Of a DNA stretch of 53,494 nt, positions 23,921 to 33,799 are shown in pieces. Source of the DNA: Nostoc sp. T09. Its GTDB lineage: Bacteria > Cyanobacteriota > Cyanobacteriia > Cyanobacteriales > Nostocaceae. Under the pieces are notes generated by a model. The model worked only from the letters and a program-made list of their open reading frames with translations, made no database searches and had not been told where the DNA came from. Location: positions 1-53,494 of the forward strand of contig NZ_MTAV01000110.1 of the NCBI RefSeq assembly GCF_002154695.1. The letters run 5' to 3'. Each line of letters opens with the position of its first letter. Position 1 is the first letter of the stretch. Position numbers and translations under genes: made by a program.

Positions 23921-25426
23921 ATGAAACTTATCTGGAAGGGTTGCGGCTTAGTTTTACAGGTATTAGCGACAGTAGCTTTAGCTACGCCTGTAATGGCAGA
24001 AATAGTTAATATTAACCTGCTGCAACTCAATGATATTTACGAAATTACACCAGTTGAGGGTGGAACTCGCGGCGGTTTGGCGCGGGTCGCTACTTTAAGG
24101 CAACAACTTTATAAGGCTAACCCCCGTACATACACAGTGTTAGCAGGAGATGCTTTTAGTCCATCGGCTTTGGGAACTGCCAAAATTAACGGTACACCGC
24201 TAGCTGGTCAGCAAATGGTAGCTGTGATGAATGCTGTAGGCTTTGACTACGCAACTTTTGGCAATCATGAATTTGACCTACCGGAAAACCTTTTCTATCA
24301 ACGTTTGCAAGAATCTCGTTTTCGCTGGGTGTCGGGTAATGTCTTAGATAGCAAAGGGCAACCTTTCAAAGGTGTACCTCGATCAATAATATTTAATGTC
24401 AAAGGCGATCGCGGTGCTGTGGTTAGGGTAGGGTTAATTGGCCTCACTCTTAATAGTAATCAGCCTAATTACGTTAGTTATACCGATCCAATTGAAACAG
24501 CCAAACAGCAAGTGAAGGCACTGAAGGGTAAAGTTGATATTGTAGTTGCCATCACCCATCTACCAATTGAAGGCGATCGCATCCTAGCGGAAACTGTACC
24601 AGAAATTGATATTATTCTCGGTGGTCACGAGCATGAAAATATCCAGCAATGGCGGGGTCGGGATTTTACACCGATTTTTAAAGCAGATGCTAATGCGCGT
24701 ACAGTCTACGTTCACCAATTGAACTACGATACTATCAAAAGAAGCCTCCAGATTAACTCCCGACTAGTAGCAATTACCGATAAAATTCCCGACGAACCCA
24801 AAACTTTAAGCGTAGTCAAAGAATGGGTAGAACGAGGTTATCAGGCGTTTCGCGCCAATGGTTTTGAACCAGAACGGGTAATTGCGAAATTATCCTTTGC
24901 TTTAGATGGTTTAGAATCTAGCGTCCGCAATAAATCTACGCAGCTGACAGAGTTAATTGCGGCGGCGATGTTGAAGGAAGTACCAGATGCAGATTTAGCC
25001 GTATTTAATGGTGGTTCAATTCGGATTGATGATGTTATTCCACCAGGACCGATTACCCAGTACGATATAATTCGGATACTGCCTTTCGGCGGCAAAGTTG
25101 TAGCGCTAGAGATGAATGGTGCGCTGTTAAAAAGGGTATTGGATCAAGGTCAAGCCAATAAAGGTACTGGTGGCTATTTGCAAACAGCCAAAATTAGCCA
25201 AGCACGAAGTTCAGGAAATTGGTTAATTCAAGGCCAACCTCTTGACCCCAAAAGGACTTACAAAGTTGCAATTAATGACTTTTTAATCAGTGGTAAAGAA
25301 AAAGGATTAGATTTCTTAAATCTTCAACAATCTGGTATTAAGCTGATTGCCGAAAAACGGGATATTCGTTTTGCTGTGATTGATCAGCTAAAGAGCCAAG
25401 CAACTGTGAGCCAGATTTTAAAATGA
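23921..25426 (+). CDS. periplasmic 5'-nucleotidase / metallophosphatase
   Basis: A 501-residue secreted enzyme of the UshA/5'-nucleotidase type that dephosphorylates nucleotides outside the cytoplasm. A signal peptide ends near VMAEIVN (about residue 27). The metallophosphoesterase domain shows LLQLNDIYEITP, GDAFSPS, GNHEFD (about 114-119), ITHLPIEGD and GGHEHE. The C-terminal 5'-nucleotidase domain shows NGGSIRIDD (about 363-371) and LPFGGKVV. The first metal motif reads LNDIYE where many relatives have LND(F/T)H, a variant seen in some family members. The gene lies 78 bp after the GH10-like gene on the same strand. Confidence 0.9.
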   Translation: MKLIWKGCGLVLQVLATVALATPVMAEIVNINLLQLNDIYEITPVEGGTRGGLARVATLRQQLYKANPRTYTVLAGDAFSPSALGTAKINGTPLAGQQMVAVMNAVGFDYATFGNHEFDLPENLFYQRLQESRFRWVSGNVLDSKGQPFKGVPRSIIFNVKGDRGAVVRVGLIGLTLNSNQPNYVSYTDPIETAKQQVKALKGKVDIVVAITHLPIEGDRILAETVPEIDIILGGHEHENIQQWRGRDFTPIFKADANARTVYVHQLNYDTIKRSLQINSRLVAITDKIPDEPKTLSVVKEWVERGYQAFRANGFEPERVIAKLSFALDGLESSVRNKSTQLTELIAAAMLKEVPDADLAVFNGGSIRIDDVIPPGPITQYDIIRILPFGGKVVALEMNGALLKRVLDQGQANKGTGGYLQTAKISQARSSGNWLIQGQPLDPKRTYKVAINDFLISGKEKGLDFLNLQQSGIKLIAEKRDIRFAVIDQLKSQATVSQILK

Positions 25427-25518
25427 TCGTCTGCACCCTATTTTAGAAGAAATCGCCCTAACCAAATTGTTAATTCCATATGTCCATTATTACCTAGAGC
25501 ACTCGGCGTTAAGTGCCC

Positions 25519-25827
25519 CTAGCTCTTTTTAATATCACGAGCCATCTTGATATAGTAGTCCATTTTGGCATTAGAACGGCGGCGATTAGTAGCGGTATTT
25601 TCAGTAGTAATATCCTGCTTGGATTCTATTTTCTCTTGAGTTTCAGATCGCTTTAGAGTTTGTGCCTGATCGGAATCTAAAAAATAACCAGATTCTGTCA
25701 AGCCAAAGAGGTTGGCAAAAAAACCAAAGAAATTTTTGAAAAAATTAGCAATATTTCTCAAAACAACAGAGACAAAACCTTCAATGCGAAGGTACAAGTT
25801 CCGAATAATTTGAGTTACACGAAACAT
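25519..25827 (-). CDS. small conserved cyanobacterial protein, 102 aa
   Basis: The first 45 residues are hydrophobic and aromatic with amphipathic helices (IANFFKNFFGFFANLFGL). The rest is hydrophilic, rich in Thr, Glu and Lys, and ends with a basic helix (MDYYIKMARDIKKS). This suggests membrane-surface association. I believe similar short proteins occur in other cyanobacteria but cannot name a family. It is convergent with the 5'-nucleotidase and has a 192-bp upstream gap shared with the divergent DUF202 gene. Confidence 0.6.
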   Translation of the reverse strand: MFRVTQIIRNLYLRIEGFVSVVLRNIANFFKNFFGFFANLFGLTESGYFLDSDQAQTLKRSETQEKIESKQDITTENTATNRRRSNAKMDYYIKMARDIKKS

Positions 25828-26019
25828 AGCAGCACCCTACCTATTTGATAGCTGATTACTATTATGAACTATTGCCCTTGCTCAAAGTCTCTGCCAGCAG
25901 ACAGTTTTTCTGGTAACGTCAGAATTCTTAATGATATTCTGTACCATTTAGGAGATGAATTTTTCTACTGTACCGCTTATGTATATTCAGTCGGGGGAGT
26001 GTGAAATGCGAAGAAACTG

Positions 26020-26463
26020 ATGAATAAAATATCGAAAATAGACCGTCAACGTGAGCATCAAGCAAACGAACGTACTTTCTTAGCTTGGCTACGGACTTCC
26101 ATTGCATTAATTGGCTTTGGTTTTGCGCTGGCTAGATTTAGTCTATTTTTGCGTCAGCTTAATTCTGCCATAACACAACGAGACACTCCTGCAAATTCTT
26201 TATTCAGTTCTGAAGATTTGGGGGTTGTCTTAGTAATTGTTGGGATTATGACAATTGCTTTAGCAGCGTGGCGATATAACCAGGTTTTCTGGCAAATTGA
26301 ACGAGGTGACTATCAACCCAATCGGTTATCAGTTTGGATAATTACCGGAGTAGTCATGATTTTAGGATTTCTCAGTATTCCTTTACTTCTGTTGCGAAAT
26401 CAAGTTCCTCCCCGACCAACTTCTGTTCTCACTCAACCACCTTCCCGGAATGGGATTCGTTAA
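26020..26463 (+). CDS. DUF202 (YidH-like) membrane protein
   Basis: A 147-residue inner-membrane protein with three predicted helices. The DUF202 signature is clear: EHQANERTFLAWLRTSIALI (about residues 12-31) and GFALARFSLF. A proline-rich tail (PPRPTSVLTQPPS) follows the last helix. DUF202 proteins are widespread and functionally unassigned. The gene is convergent with the lipoprotein gene, with only 13 bp between their stops. Confidence 0.85.
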   Translation: MNKISKIDRQREHQANERTFLAWLRTSIALIGFGFALARFSLFLRQLNSAITQRDTPANSLFSSEDLGVVLVIVGIMTIALAAWRYNQVFWQIERGDYQPNRLSVWIITGVVMILGFLSIPLLLLRNQVPPRPTSVLTQPPSRNGIR

Positions 26464-26476
26464 TTCCTGAGTAAGT

Positions 26477-26992
26477 TTAATTGCCAACAGGCTCAGCTTT
26501 CTCCACTGAGTTATCGTCAACTCCCAAAGTCAGATGCAAGGGAGTGCGCGATGGATACGCTTTCACTATCTGTCGGTAGACATCGTAGTTAGTGGGTAAT
26601 GTCCTCTGTTGGGAATCTACTCCATAGGTGATTTTGTACTCTACAGTTTTCAATAATTCTGGCTTACTTATTTCTTGCTGGGCTTTTTTACGTTGTTCCA
26701 ATTCATCTACTGAAGGACGTGGTGGTAGCGCAGGCCACCATAGACCTTGGTCATCAGGCCCAGTAACTGCTCCTTCTGGTTTTAAGCCATTGCGGTTGAG
26801 CAAGGAAGTGGTAGCAAAGGTTTCAAATTGCGGTGATGGTTCATTGCTTAGGTTGTTAGCATATTTAACCTGCCATGTATAAGTGGTAAGCGCTGTTGCT
26901 TCGTATTGGTGAGTAGTTATGGTGCTGCAACTGGTGAGTGTCAGCGTAGTTAGCATAACCATAGTCAAGGGTGAAAAGATTGGCTTTCTCAT
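26477..26992 (-). CDS. predicted lipoprotein, 171 aa
   Basis: The N-terminus carries a type II signal with lipobox LTSC (Cys22), so the mature protein should be lipid-anchored and exported. The mature part contains TYTWQVKYANNLSNEPS and a proline-rich DQGLWWPALPPRPSVDELEQ, then a charged helix and the strand YKITYGVDSQQRTLP. I recognise no family. The tight convergent end with the DUF202 gene suggests shared termination or antisense overlap. Confidence 0.65.
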   Translation of the reverse strand: MRKPIFSPLTMVMLTTLTLTSCSTITTHQYEATALTTYTWQVKYANNLSNEPSPQFETFATTSLLNRNGLKPEGAVTGPDDQGLWWPALPPRPSVDELEQRKKAQQEISKPELLKTVEYKITYGVDSQQRTLPTNYDVYRQIVKAYPSRTPLHLTLGVDDNSVEKAEPVGN

Positions 26993-27168
26993 TACTGTTC
27001 TAGAGTTCTATAGACATACAAGTTGCTTCTTTGCCGGAGTCAGTGTCTATGCACTTCATAAGCAAGCCTTATAAATATCATCTAAAATTATTTGTCAAGC
27101 CATATTGACTGTTTGTAACAATATTGTTAAATTTATTTACATAAAGTAACAAATAAAGGAAAACAACT

Positions 27169-27339
27169 ATGTATACCACTATTAATGAAGACGGCGTTCT
27201 CAACAACTACGCAACTGAACCCCAGATGCATTACGCTGAATACCCTGCAATTTGGCAACAACGTAAATACCTTGTACAAGGTGTTTTTGCTAGTTTAATG
27301 GTCGCTACTTTAGTTTTAGTTGCATTGAGCGTTAGCTAA
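27169..27339 (+). CDS. psb34: Psb34-like photosystem II protein (HLIP-related, ssl1498 family)
   Basis: A 56-residue protein with a conserved hydrophilic N-terminus (MYTTINEDGVLNNYATEPQM, then HYAEYPAIWQQRKYLVQG) and one C-terminal membrane helix (VFASLMVATLVLVALSVS). This matches the cyanobacterial Psb34/ssl1498 family, single-helix proteins related to high-light-inducible proteins that bind CP47 during photosystem II assembly. The assignment is from family knowledge. AAAGGA lies 10 bases upstream of the ATG. A terminator follows at 27396. Confidence 0.82.
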   Translation: MYTTINEDGVLNNYATEPQMHYAEYPAIWQQRKYLVQGVFASLMVATLVLVALSVS

Positions 27340-27395
27340 GATTTTTTGATTTCGCTATCGGTATCTCTGTTCGTCATTTGTTCTTCTCTGGATAG

Positions 27396-27422
27396 CCTCG
27401 GTTAGTTTCGCCGGGGTTTTTT
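27396..27422 (+). terminator. rho-independent terminator after psb34
   Basis: Stem CCTCGG/CCGGGG with one T-G pair, loop TTAGTTTCG, followed by six T residues, 57 bp after the psb34 stop. Confidence 0.75.
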
Positions 27423-27465
27423 GTTGTCGATGGATGCGATGCTGACGACAAATACTCTTAGCAAA

Positions 27466-27488
27466 AACCCGGTCACAACGACCGGGTT
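27466..27488 (-). terminator. hairpin with a T-run on the minus strand
   Basis: The arms AACCCGGT/ACCGGGTT pair perfectly around a 7-nt loop. On the minus strand the stem is followed by TTTTTGC, so it could stop transcripts coming from the purH side. In the plus direction there is no T-run. Confidence 0.5.
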
Positions 27489-27681
27489 CTTGCTGGGGCT
27501 ATATTCCCTGTAAGGTTAGTTATAGAAGTTAGTTATAAATTGGCGCTCTGGTAGTTACTACCACGCTTGAGTTGCTAATTTCGGAAAATAACACCAAATT
27601 CAAAAATGTTTGCGACAGATAGAGCATTTAAGATGAAATCATCAGATAGGGAAACAGGAATTTCAGTCGCATTTTTTTTTA

Positions 27682-27772
27682 AATTGGTATGAGATGAAAA
27701 AGAATAAAATCTCTGTATACCAATTAAAAAACGCCTGGGAGTGTTGCCGTGTTTCCACCCCAGACGTTTTTT
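27682..27772. terminator. adjacent inverted repeats; probable bidirectional terminator of purH
   Basis: AATTGGTAT (27682-27690) pairs with ATACCAATT (27718-27726), with inner GAGAT/ATCTC. Immediately after, AAAAAACGCCTGGG (27726-27739) pairs with CCCAGACGTTTTTT (27759-27772) with one mismatch. The A- and T-tracts make the second hairpin a terminator in either direction. A 73-residue open frame crosses these repeats and looks noncoding. The 539-bp gap 27340-27878 contains no other gene. Confidence 0.65.
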
Positions 27773-27878
27773 ATCTTTAACTTGCTCCTCACACACAACT
27801 ATAAAATATCAGTTGTTCCCGAAAATTACAAGTAAATTAGGTGACAGTTTATCAACTGTACTAAACACGGGCACAAAA

Positions 27879-29423
27879 TTAGTGTAAAAAGTGTCGCACC
27901 CCTGTTAACACCATCACTAAACCTAGTTCATTGGCAGCTTTGATGGAATCTTGATCCCGCAAGCTTCCTCCTGGTTGAACGATGGCAGTAATTCCCGCAG
28001 ATGCTGCTGTTCTAACTGAGTCATCGAAAGGAAAGAAGCCATCGCTAGCTAGAAATGCACCTTTAGCTTTGTCTCCAGCTTGTTCGAGGGCAATTTTAAC
28101 TGAGCCGACGCGGTTCATTTGTCCAGCACCTACTCCTAGAGTAGCGCGATCGCGACTGACGACAATTGCATTCGATTTTACGTGTTTGCAAACTTTCCAG
28201 GCAAATAGCAATTCGGCTAATTCACTCTCGGTAGGTTGACGTTCGGTGACAACTTGCCATTGGCTAGCGTCAGAAATCGCATCATCAGCAGCTTGCACGA
28301 GAAAACCACCTGCGATCGCTTTGACTGTTTCTTTAGGACCACTACTCAAATCTGGTAGAATCAAAACCCGGACTTTAGATTTAGCAGCCAAAATTGCTTG
28401 CGCATCTCCTTCACAACCCGGTGCTACCACACATTCTAAAAACGTTTTGGTTAATTCACTGGCTGTAGCTTCATCAATTGGATGGTTAAGAGCAACAATT
28501 CCCCCAAAGGCAGAAACAGCATCAGCATTAAAAGCTTTTTCGTAAGCTTCTTTGAGGCTATCTCCTAAAGCCACACCGCAGGGATTAGTGTGTTTGAGAA
28601 TTGCGGCGGCGGGAGCATCTGTAAATTCCGTAATGATTCGGCGTGCTGCTTCTAAATCAACTAAGTTGTTGTAACTGAGTTCTTTTCCTTGTAATTTTGT
28701 TGCAGCCGCCCAGCCAGTTGGGGTAGTACCTGTTTCATACCAAGCAGCGCTTTGGTGGGGATTTTCGCCATAACGCAGAGATTGCAGTTGTTGACCAGAA
28801 AGACTGTATTGCTGAGGTAAAGAGGAGTCACCATGCTGTGCTGCTGCGAGGTAAGATGCGATCGCCTGGTCGTAGCTAGCAGTATGTAAAAAGCCTTTTA
28901 AGGCACAATTTTGCCGAAATTCTAGGGAAGCTGCGCCATCATGTTGACGTAATTCATGTAAATATTCATCATATTGGGCGGGATCGCATAACACTGTCAG
29001 ATGGGCAAAGTTCTTGGATGCAGCCCTTAACATAGCTGGCCCACCAATATCAATTTGTTCAATTGCTTCTGGTAATGTCACGCCTGGTTTAGCAATAGTT
29101 TCCTCAAAAGGATAAAGATTGACGACCACCAAATCAATCGGACGAATTTGATTATTTTCTAAATCTGTCACATCTTGAGGAAAATCTCTTCTTGCCAAAA
29201 TACCGCCATGAATCCGGGGATGCAAGGTTTTAACTCGACCGCCTAAAATTTCCGGCGAACCTGTATACTCAGAGACTTTTGTAACTGGTATTCCCGCATC
29301 TTTGATTGCTTTAGCTGTGCCTCCACTGCTAATTAAATCAAAGTTAAATTCTTCAACTAAGCTACGAGCTAGGTCAATTAAACCAGTTTTGTTGGATACA
29401 CTCAGCAGAGCCAGACGCGCCAT
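27879..29423 (-). CDS. purH: bifunctional AICAR transformylase / IMP cyclohydrolase PurH
   Basis: A 514-residue enzyme for the last two steps of purine synthesis to IMP. The N-terminal methylglyoxal-synthase-like cyclohydrolase domain shows ALLSVSNKTGLIDLA, ISSGGTAKAI, VKTLHPRIHGGILARR and VVNLYPFEETI. The transformylase domain shows LRYGENPHQSAAWY, AAILKHTNPCGVALG, AFGGIVALN and the C-terminal FPFDDSVRTAASAGITAIVQP. Length and domain order are standard. The gene is divergent from the esterase gene; no purine operon partner adjoins it. Confidence 0.97.
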   Translation of the reverse strand: MARLALLSVSNKTGLIDLARSLVEEFNFDLISSGGTAKAIKDAGIPVTKVSEYTGSPEILGGRVKTLHPRIHGGILARRDFPQDVTDLENNQIRPIDLVVVNLYPFEETIAKPGVTLPEAIEQIDIGGPAMLRAASKNFAHLTVLCDPAQYDEYLHELRQHDGAASLEFRQNCALKGFLHTASYDQAIASYLAAAQHGDSSLPQQYSLSGQQLQSLRYGENPHQSAAWYETGTTPTGWAAATKLQGKELSYNNLVDLEAARRIITEFTDAPAAAILKHTNPCGVALGDSLKEAYEKAFNADAVSAFGGIVALNHPIDEATASELTKTFLECVVAPGCEGDAQAILAAKSKVRVLILPDLSSGPKETVKAIAGGFLVQAADDAISDASQWQVVTERQPTESELAELLFAWKVCKHVKSNAIVVSRDRATLGVGAGQMNRVGSVKIALEQAGDKAKGAFLASDGFFPFDDSVRTAASAGITAIVQPGGSLRDQDSIKAANELGLVMVLTGVRHFLH

Positions 29424-29636
29424 AATTCCCCAGTTTCCTTTGGTATAAACAATGAAGGCAGAAGATTATTTTACTAGCCATGAAGAACACCAAGAAGAAT
29501 TGCAAAAGATGAAATTTTTCATATCGGCAAGCCTGGGAACAGAAAGAAAGAATTTCCTATACTTGGCAAGAGGATTGTCCTTTGTCGGTGGTCGGTTGTA
29601 CTTTAATACTGATCCCTGACTAAAGACCACCAACTA

Positions 29637-30263
29637 ATGACTCAAACTTTAGAATTTATTTCCGTTCCCCCAGAATCAGAGCAAGCACCATCAGGCTTAA
29701 TCGTTACTTTACACGGTTGGGGTGCCAGCGCCGATGATGTGGCAGCTTTATTGCCTTTTTTTAACTTGCCAGATTATCAGTTTGTATTTCCTAATGGTCC
29801 TTTTCCTTATCCCTATGCTCCCGTAGGTAGGGCATGGTATGACCTGAGGTCAGAAAATATGTATCAGGGGTTAACAGAAAGTCGGCAAATACTCACAGAT
29901 TGGTTGCTATCTTTGGAAAGTGTGACTGGTGTACCTTTATCGCGGACAGTTTTGAGTGGATTTTCTCAAGGGGCAGCAATGACTTTGGATGTTGGATTAA
30001 ACTTGCCTCTAGCAGGTTTAGTTGCCATGAGTGGTTATTTACATCCTGAGGCCGGAAAGGTCACTAAAAATATTTTTCCACCAACATTAATTACTCATGG
30101 TAGACAGGATGAAGTTGTACCATTAATAGCTGCTGTGAAGGCACGACAAACCCTTGAAGCGTTGGGGGTTGCAGTGCAGTACGAAGAATTTGATATGGGT
30201 CATGAAATCGGATTGCAAATGTTAGACCTGCTACGGAATTTTGTGGTGAATGCAATTGAGTAG
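29637..30263 (+). CDS. alpha/beta hydrolase, phospholipase/carboxylesterase type
   Basis: A 208-residue serine hydrolase. The oxyanion-region motif LHGWGA is at residues 25-30 and the nucleophile elbow is GFSQGA (Ser110). Aspartate in THGRQDEVVP (about 156) and histidine in FDMGHEIG (about 189) complete the triad. The size and GFSQGAAM motif fit the phospholipase/carboxylesterase (acyl-protein thioesterase-like) family. Substrate unknown; probably cytosolic as no signal peptide is present. Confidence 0.88.
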   Translation: MTQTLEFISVPPESEQAPSGLIVTLHGWGASADDVAALLPFFNLPDYQFVFPNGPFPYPYAPVGRAWYDLRSENMYQGLTESRQILTDWLLSLESVTGVPLSRTVLSGFSQGAAMTLDVGLNLPLAGLVAMSGYLHPEAGKVTKNIFPPTLITHGRQDEVVPLIAAVKARQTLEALGVAVQYEEFDMGHEIGLQMLDLLRNFVVNAIE

Positions 30264-30417
30264 TCTCGGTTGCAATTTTTTTACAAAATATCGTAGAATT
30301 CCGGAAAATTTTTACAAAATCCACGCCATCTAATGAGTAAGATATATTGGGTGGCCGTGAAAAGCACAACCCGACCCATGCTGGGTGCCAATGCTGCAAA
30401 AGGGAGGGGCAAGCATT

Positions 30418-30630
30418 ATGAAAACTCTAGGCATTTCTAGGAAAGAAATTGATGCCATGACTATGGCAGAAGTTGAAGAGTTAGCTACACGTCTAGAGAT
30501 GGATAATTATAGCAATGCTTTTGAGGGTTTGAATGATTGGCATCTACTGCGAGCGATCGCATTTCAGCGTCCGGAGTTAGTTGAACCCTATATCCACCTC
30601 TTAGACTTAGAACCCTACGATGAGGCTTAA
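30418..30630 (+). CDS. DUF2555 family protein
   Basis: A 70-residue cyanobacteria-specific protein starting MKTLGISRKEIDAMTMAEVE and containing FEGLNDWHLLRAIAFQRPEL. I start it at the ATG at 30418, where GGGAGG stands 10 bases ahead; an ATG further upstream lacks a site. The family has no known function. The next gene, coaBC, begins 83 bp downstream in the same direction. Confidence 0.82.
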   Translation: MKTLGISRKEIDAMTMAEVEELATRLEMDNYSNAFEGLNDWHLLRAIAFQRPELVEPYIHLLDLEPYDEA

Positions 30631-30712
30631 ATTGTAGATTTGCGATTAAGGTTGACTGGCTAGAATCAGAGATGATCGGGGTAATGTATTACCTACTTGA
30701 TCTAATTTTTCT

Positions 30713-31936
30713 ATGCCATCAGCCATTAATCCAAAATTGCACAGGGTTTTAATCGGTGTAGGCGGCGGTATCGCCGCCTATAAAGTCTGTGAGCTTGTTT
30801 CGACGCTGTTTAAAATTGGGATAGAAGTGCGCGTAATTCTCACCAATTCAGCGCAAGCATTTATTACACCCCTAACTCTAGCCACCCTTTCCCGTCATCC
30901 CGCCTATACGGATGATATGTTTTGGCAACCAATTCACTCTCGTCCATTACACATTGAATTGGGTGAATGGGCAGATTTGTTGGTAATTGCACCTTTAACC
31001 GCCAATACATTAGCCAAGTTAACTTATGGGATGGCTGATAATTTACTGACAAATACTGTACTGGCTTCTACTTGTCCTGTGCTGTTAGCACCAGCGATGA
31101 ACACAGATATGTGGGAACAGCAGGCTGTACAGCGCAATTGGCGGCAATTATTGACAGATAATCGATATCATGGGATGGGTACAGCATCGGGATTATTAGC
31201 TTGCGATCGCATCGGTGCTGGTAGGATGGCAGAACCGCCAGAGATTTTGACTTATATTCAATCTCTATTGCATACGAGTGGGAAACGAGATTTAGTAGGT
31301 AAACGAGTATTAATTAGTGCTGGGGGAACGCGAGAGTATCTTGACCCAGTAAGGTTTATCGGCAATCCTTCCACAGGTAAAATGGGCTTGGCTTTAGCAC
31401 AAGCAGCACTCCATCGAGGCGCAAACGTTACCTTAGTACATGGCCCAGCCAATTGGGATGTCCCTTTGGGAGTGCAAGCAATTCCCGTGACTAATGCGGA
31501 GGAAATGCAGCAAGTCATGCGGGAGTATTTAGCCAGTGCAGATGTCATAGTCATGTCCGCAGCGGTAGCAGATGTCAAACCCAGAGATTATAGTACAGAA
31601 AAATTACCCAAGCGATCGCTTCCCCAATCTTTACCTCTAGAACCTGTACCAGATATTGTTAGTGAATTAGCAAAACTAAAGCAGCCTCATCAAAAATTAA
31701 TTGGATTTGCTGCCCAAACTGGCGATATTGTCGCGCCTGCTTTAGAAAAATTAAAAACTAAGAAATTAGATGTGATTGTTGCTAATCCCATCGACAGAAC
31801 CGATACTGGTTTTGGCAGCGATAATAATCAGGCGATATTTTTAGATAAACAAGGAAATCAGGTAGAAATTGCCCCTTGTTCTAAATTGCAAATGGCACAT
31901 CATTTATATGATTTTGCGCTCGCTAGACACACTTAA
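30713..31936 (+). CDS. coaBC: phosphopantothenoylcysteine decarboxylase / phosphopantothenate-cysteine ligase
   Basis: A 407-residue bifunctional enzyme for two steps of coenzyme A synthesis. The CoaC flavoprotein half has [14 protein letters not shown], the histidine region [30 protein letters not shown] and [13 protein letters not shown]. The CoaB half, from about residue 190, has [44 protein letters not shown] and [18 protein letters not shown]. Length is normal. A hairpin with a short T-run at 32186 may end the transcript. Confidence 0.97.
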   Translation: MPSAINPKLHRVLIGVGGGIAAYKVCELVSTLFKIGIEVRVILTNSAQAFITPLTLATLSRHPAYTDDMFWQPIHSRPLHIELGEWADLLVIAPLTANTLAKLTYGMADNLLTNTVLASTCPVLLAPAMNTDMWEQQAVQRNWRQLLTDNRYHGMGTASGLLACDRIGAGRMAEPPEILTYIQSLLHTSGKRDLVGKRVLISAGGTREYLDPVRFIGNPSTGKMGLALAQAALHRGANVTLVHGPANWDVPLGVQAIPVTNAEEMQQVMREYLASADVIVMSAAVADVKPRDYSTEKLPKRSLPQSLPLEPVPDIVSELAKLKQPHQKLIGFAAQTGDIVAPALEKLKTKKLDVIVANPIDRTDTGFGSDNNQAIFLDKQGNQVEIAPCSKLQMAHHLYDFALARHT

Positions 31937-32185
31937 TAAACTATATATAGATGAGTTCGCTTAACATATTTAATAAAGAGGAGCAGATTATTTTACCCAA
32001 GGGTAACTTGTGTTAGCGCTATTTCTATCTAATGGCAGATTTTGCGATCGCATGTGAACGATATTGAAGCAAAACTTAGGTAATATCTAAGTATTTTAAC
32101 CATGCTCTGCCATGTATTTACAAGTTTTTTACTGATTTACGCGAAAAAATTTAGCTATTATGCAGCGTTTCTCAAGATTATTGCA

Positions 32186-32210
32186 ATAGGCGACGTTATA
32201 CGCCTATTTT
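32186..32210 (+). terminator. hairpin terminator in the gap after coaBC
   Basis: ATAGGCG (32186-32192) pairs with CGCCTAT (32201-32207) across an 8-nt loop, followed by TTTC. It lies 250 bp after coaBC. The 569-bp gap 31937-32505 is otherwise very AT-rich and without a gene; its 3' part is the leader of the next gene. Confidence 0.55.
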
Positions 32211-32505
32211 CTTATGTCAATTAATTAATTGAATGTCGTAAACGCTACAGTAAATAGTAATAATTTTGTTAACCATTTTTTTCTGTGAGCCAGTCTCAGC
32301 AAGGAATTTTATGATAGCTGTTGTTTCTTTGTTCTTTTACTAGCAACTTAGATTTAAAAACTACTCCTTTAGACAAAAACTCACTTAATTATGTGTTTCT
32401 TTAGAGTAATTAAGTTTTTGTTTGTAATTGTTAGGTTAATAGCTGGCAATAATTAACATTCATCTAATGTTTGTTAATCCTTTTTAATTTATGGAGACCA
32501 ATGAT

Positions 32506-33627
32506 ATGGTAGAAAGCAGCCAGGCTTTGAACAACCAAAGTGGAAATATTGACCGCACAACAACGGGACAATCTTACCCAGGTTCAAGTAATGCAACCCA
32601 AGATGCTGGAGTATTTGGAAACGAATATATTGACCGCACAACAACGGGACAATCTTATCCAGGTTCAACCAACATAAACCAAGGTGCTGGAGTATCTGGA
32701 ACTGGATATAGTGGCACGACAACGGGTCAATCTTATCCAGGTTCAAGTAACGTAAACCAAGGTACTGGAGTATCTGGAACTGGATATAGTGGTACGACAA
32801 CGGGTCAATCTTATTCAGGTTCAACTAACCTAAACCAAGGTGCTGGAGTAGCTAGAGATGTAAATGCCTCTAGAAGTACGCCTCAACCTGATACTCGTTC
32901 AGAAAATAGAGGTATAAATCCTACCTTAACTAGAGCACTAATAGGAGGACTCATTGGTGCTACTGTAGGAGCTTTGGCTGGTAGAAGAATCGGTCTGGGC
33001 TTGAACATTGCTGTTAAAGGTATAGCAGAAGCATCAAAGACTATTGGTGAGGGTCTTGGTCAAACAGCCAAAGGTTTAGGCGAAGCAGCAAAGAGTGTTG
33101 CTGAAGGTGCTAGCCAAGCTATTGTTGGTGGTACTTTGGATACCGCAGAGGGTGTTGCTGAGGGAGTCAAGCAAACCGCAGCAGGTGCATTGGACGCAGT
33201 ACAGAATACAGCTCAGGGTGTTAGTCAAGTTGTACAAGCTGGAGCCAACATCGCAAAAGATGCAGCACAGAACGTCACTGATGTAGCTAGGCAAACTACA
33301 GTAGGTACGCTGGACGCAGTACAGAATACAGCTCAGAGTGTTAACCAAGCTGTGCAAGGTACAGCAGAATCAGCCAAGGATAGAGTTAACGATTTCCAAC
33401 CATCTGGGAATCAGGGCTATCAATCTCAAGGCCAGATGACAGGTAGCCAGCAGAACAGGAATGATCAAATGGGCATAGGTCAACAAGACCGTGAGTCGAT
33501 GTTCTACATTTCATCTCCAGAGCAGACAGAGGGACTGATTATTACTTCAGTTACCACAGAAGATGTGGATAACCTAACTTCTTTAGAAGAGAATTCGCTG
33601 GAAGAAGAAATTGCTCGGCTTGACTGA
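32506..33627 (+). CDS. LEA-like repeat protein with glycine-zipper segment
   Basis: A protein of 373 residues in three parts. The N-terminal part has four 25-26-residue repeats (TTGQSYPGSSN-x-NQGAGV pattern; DNA direct repeats at about 32554-32856). A Gly/Ala-rich hydrophobic zipper follows (ALIGGLIGATVGALAGRRIG). A long Ala-, Gln- and Thr-rich helix region with 11-mer-like periodicity comes next (TLDAVQNTAQGVSQVVQAG, occurring twice), then an acidic tail (EENSLEEEIARLD). The periodic helices resemble group 3 LEA or apolipoprotein-like proteins involved in stress or membrane surfaces; this is similarity of pattern only. I start at ATG 32506, nine bases after GGAG; an ATG at 32491 is in frame. 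A shorter paralogue follows. Confidence 0.75.
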   Translation: MVESSQALNNQSGNIDRTTTGQSYPGSSNATQDAGVFGNEYIDRTTTGQSYPGSTNINQGAGVSGTGYSGTTTGQSYPGSSNVNQGTGVSGTGYSGTTTGQSYSGSTNLNQGAGVARDVNASRSTPQPDTRSENRGINPTLTRALIGGLIGATVGALAGRRIGLGLNIAVKGIAEASKTIGEGLGQTAKGLGEAAKSVAEGASQAIVGGTLDTAEGVAEGVKQTAAGALDAVQNTAQGVSQVVQAGANIAKDAAQNVTDVARQTTVGTLDAVQNTAQSVNQAVQGTAESAKDRVNDFQPSGNQGYQSQGQMTGSQQNRNDQMGIGQQDRESMFYISSPEQTEGLIITSVTTEDVDNLTSLEENSLEEEIARLD

Positions 33628-33799
33628 ATGTTAGAAGCAGATAGCTGATATTCCAAACCAAGACTTCATTAGTGCGAACTTCAGCAAATCTTGCTGAGCA
33701 ATAAGTCCTGAGAGCACAAGTATTCCTGAGTTCTCAGGACTTAGAAATACTAAAGATAGATCAGCCTTAAGTGATTTTGTGACAAAGGAGAAAATTACT

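Noticed and set aside
27575-27796. 73-residue minus-strand frame
   Set aside because: It spans two inverted repeats that look like a terminator; no ribosome-binding site.
32489-33357. Long minus-strand frames opposite the LEA-like gene
   Set aside because: They mirror the repeated codons of the plus-strand gene and carry no independent evidence of coding.
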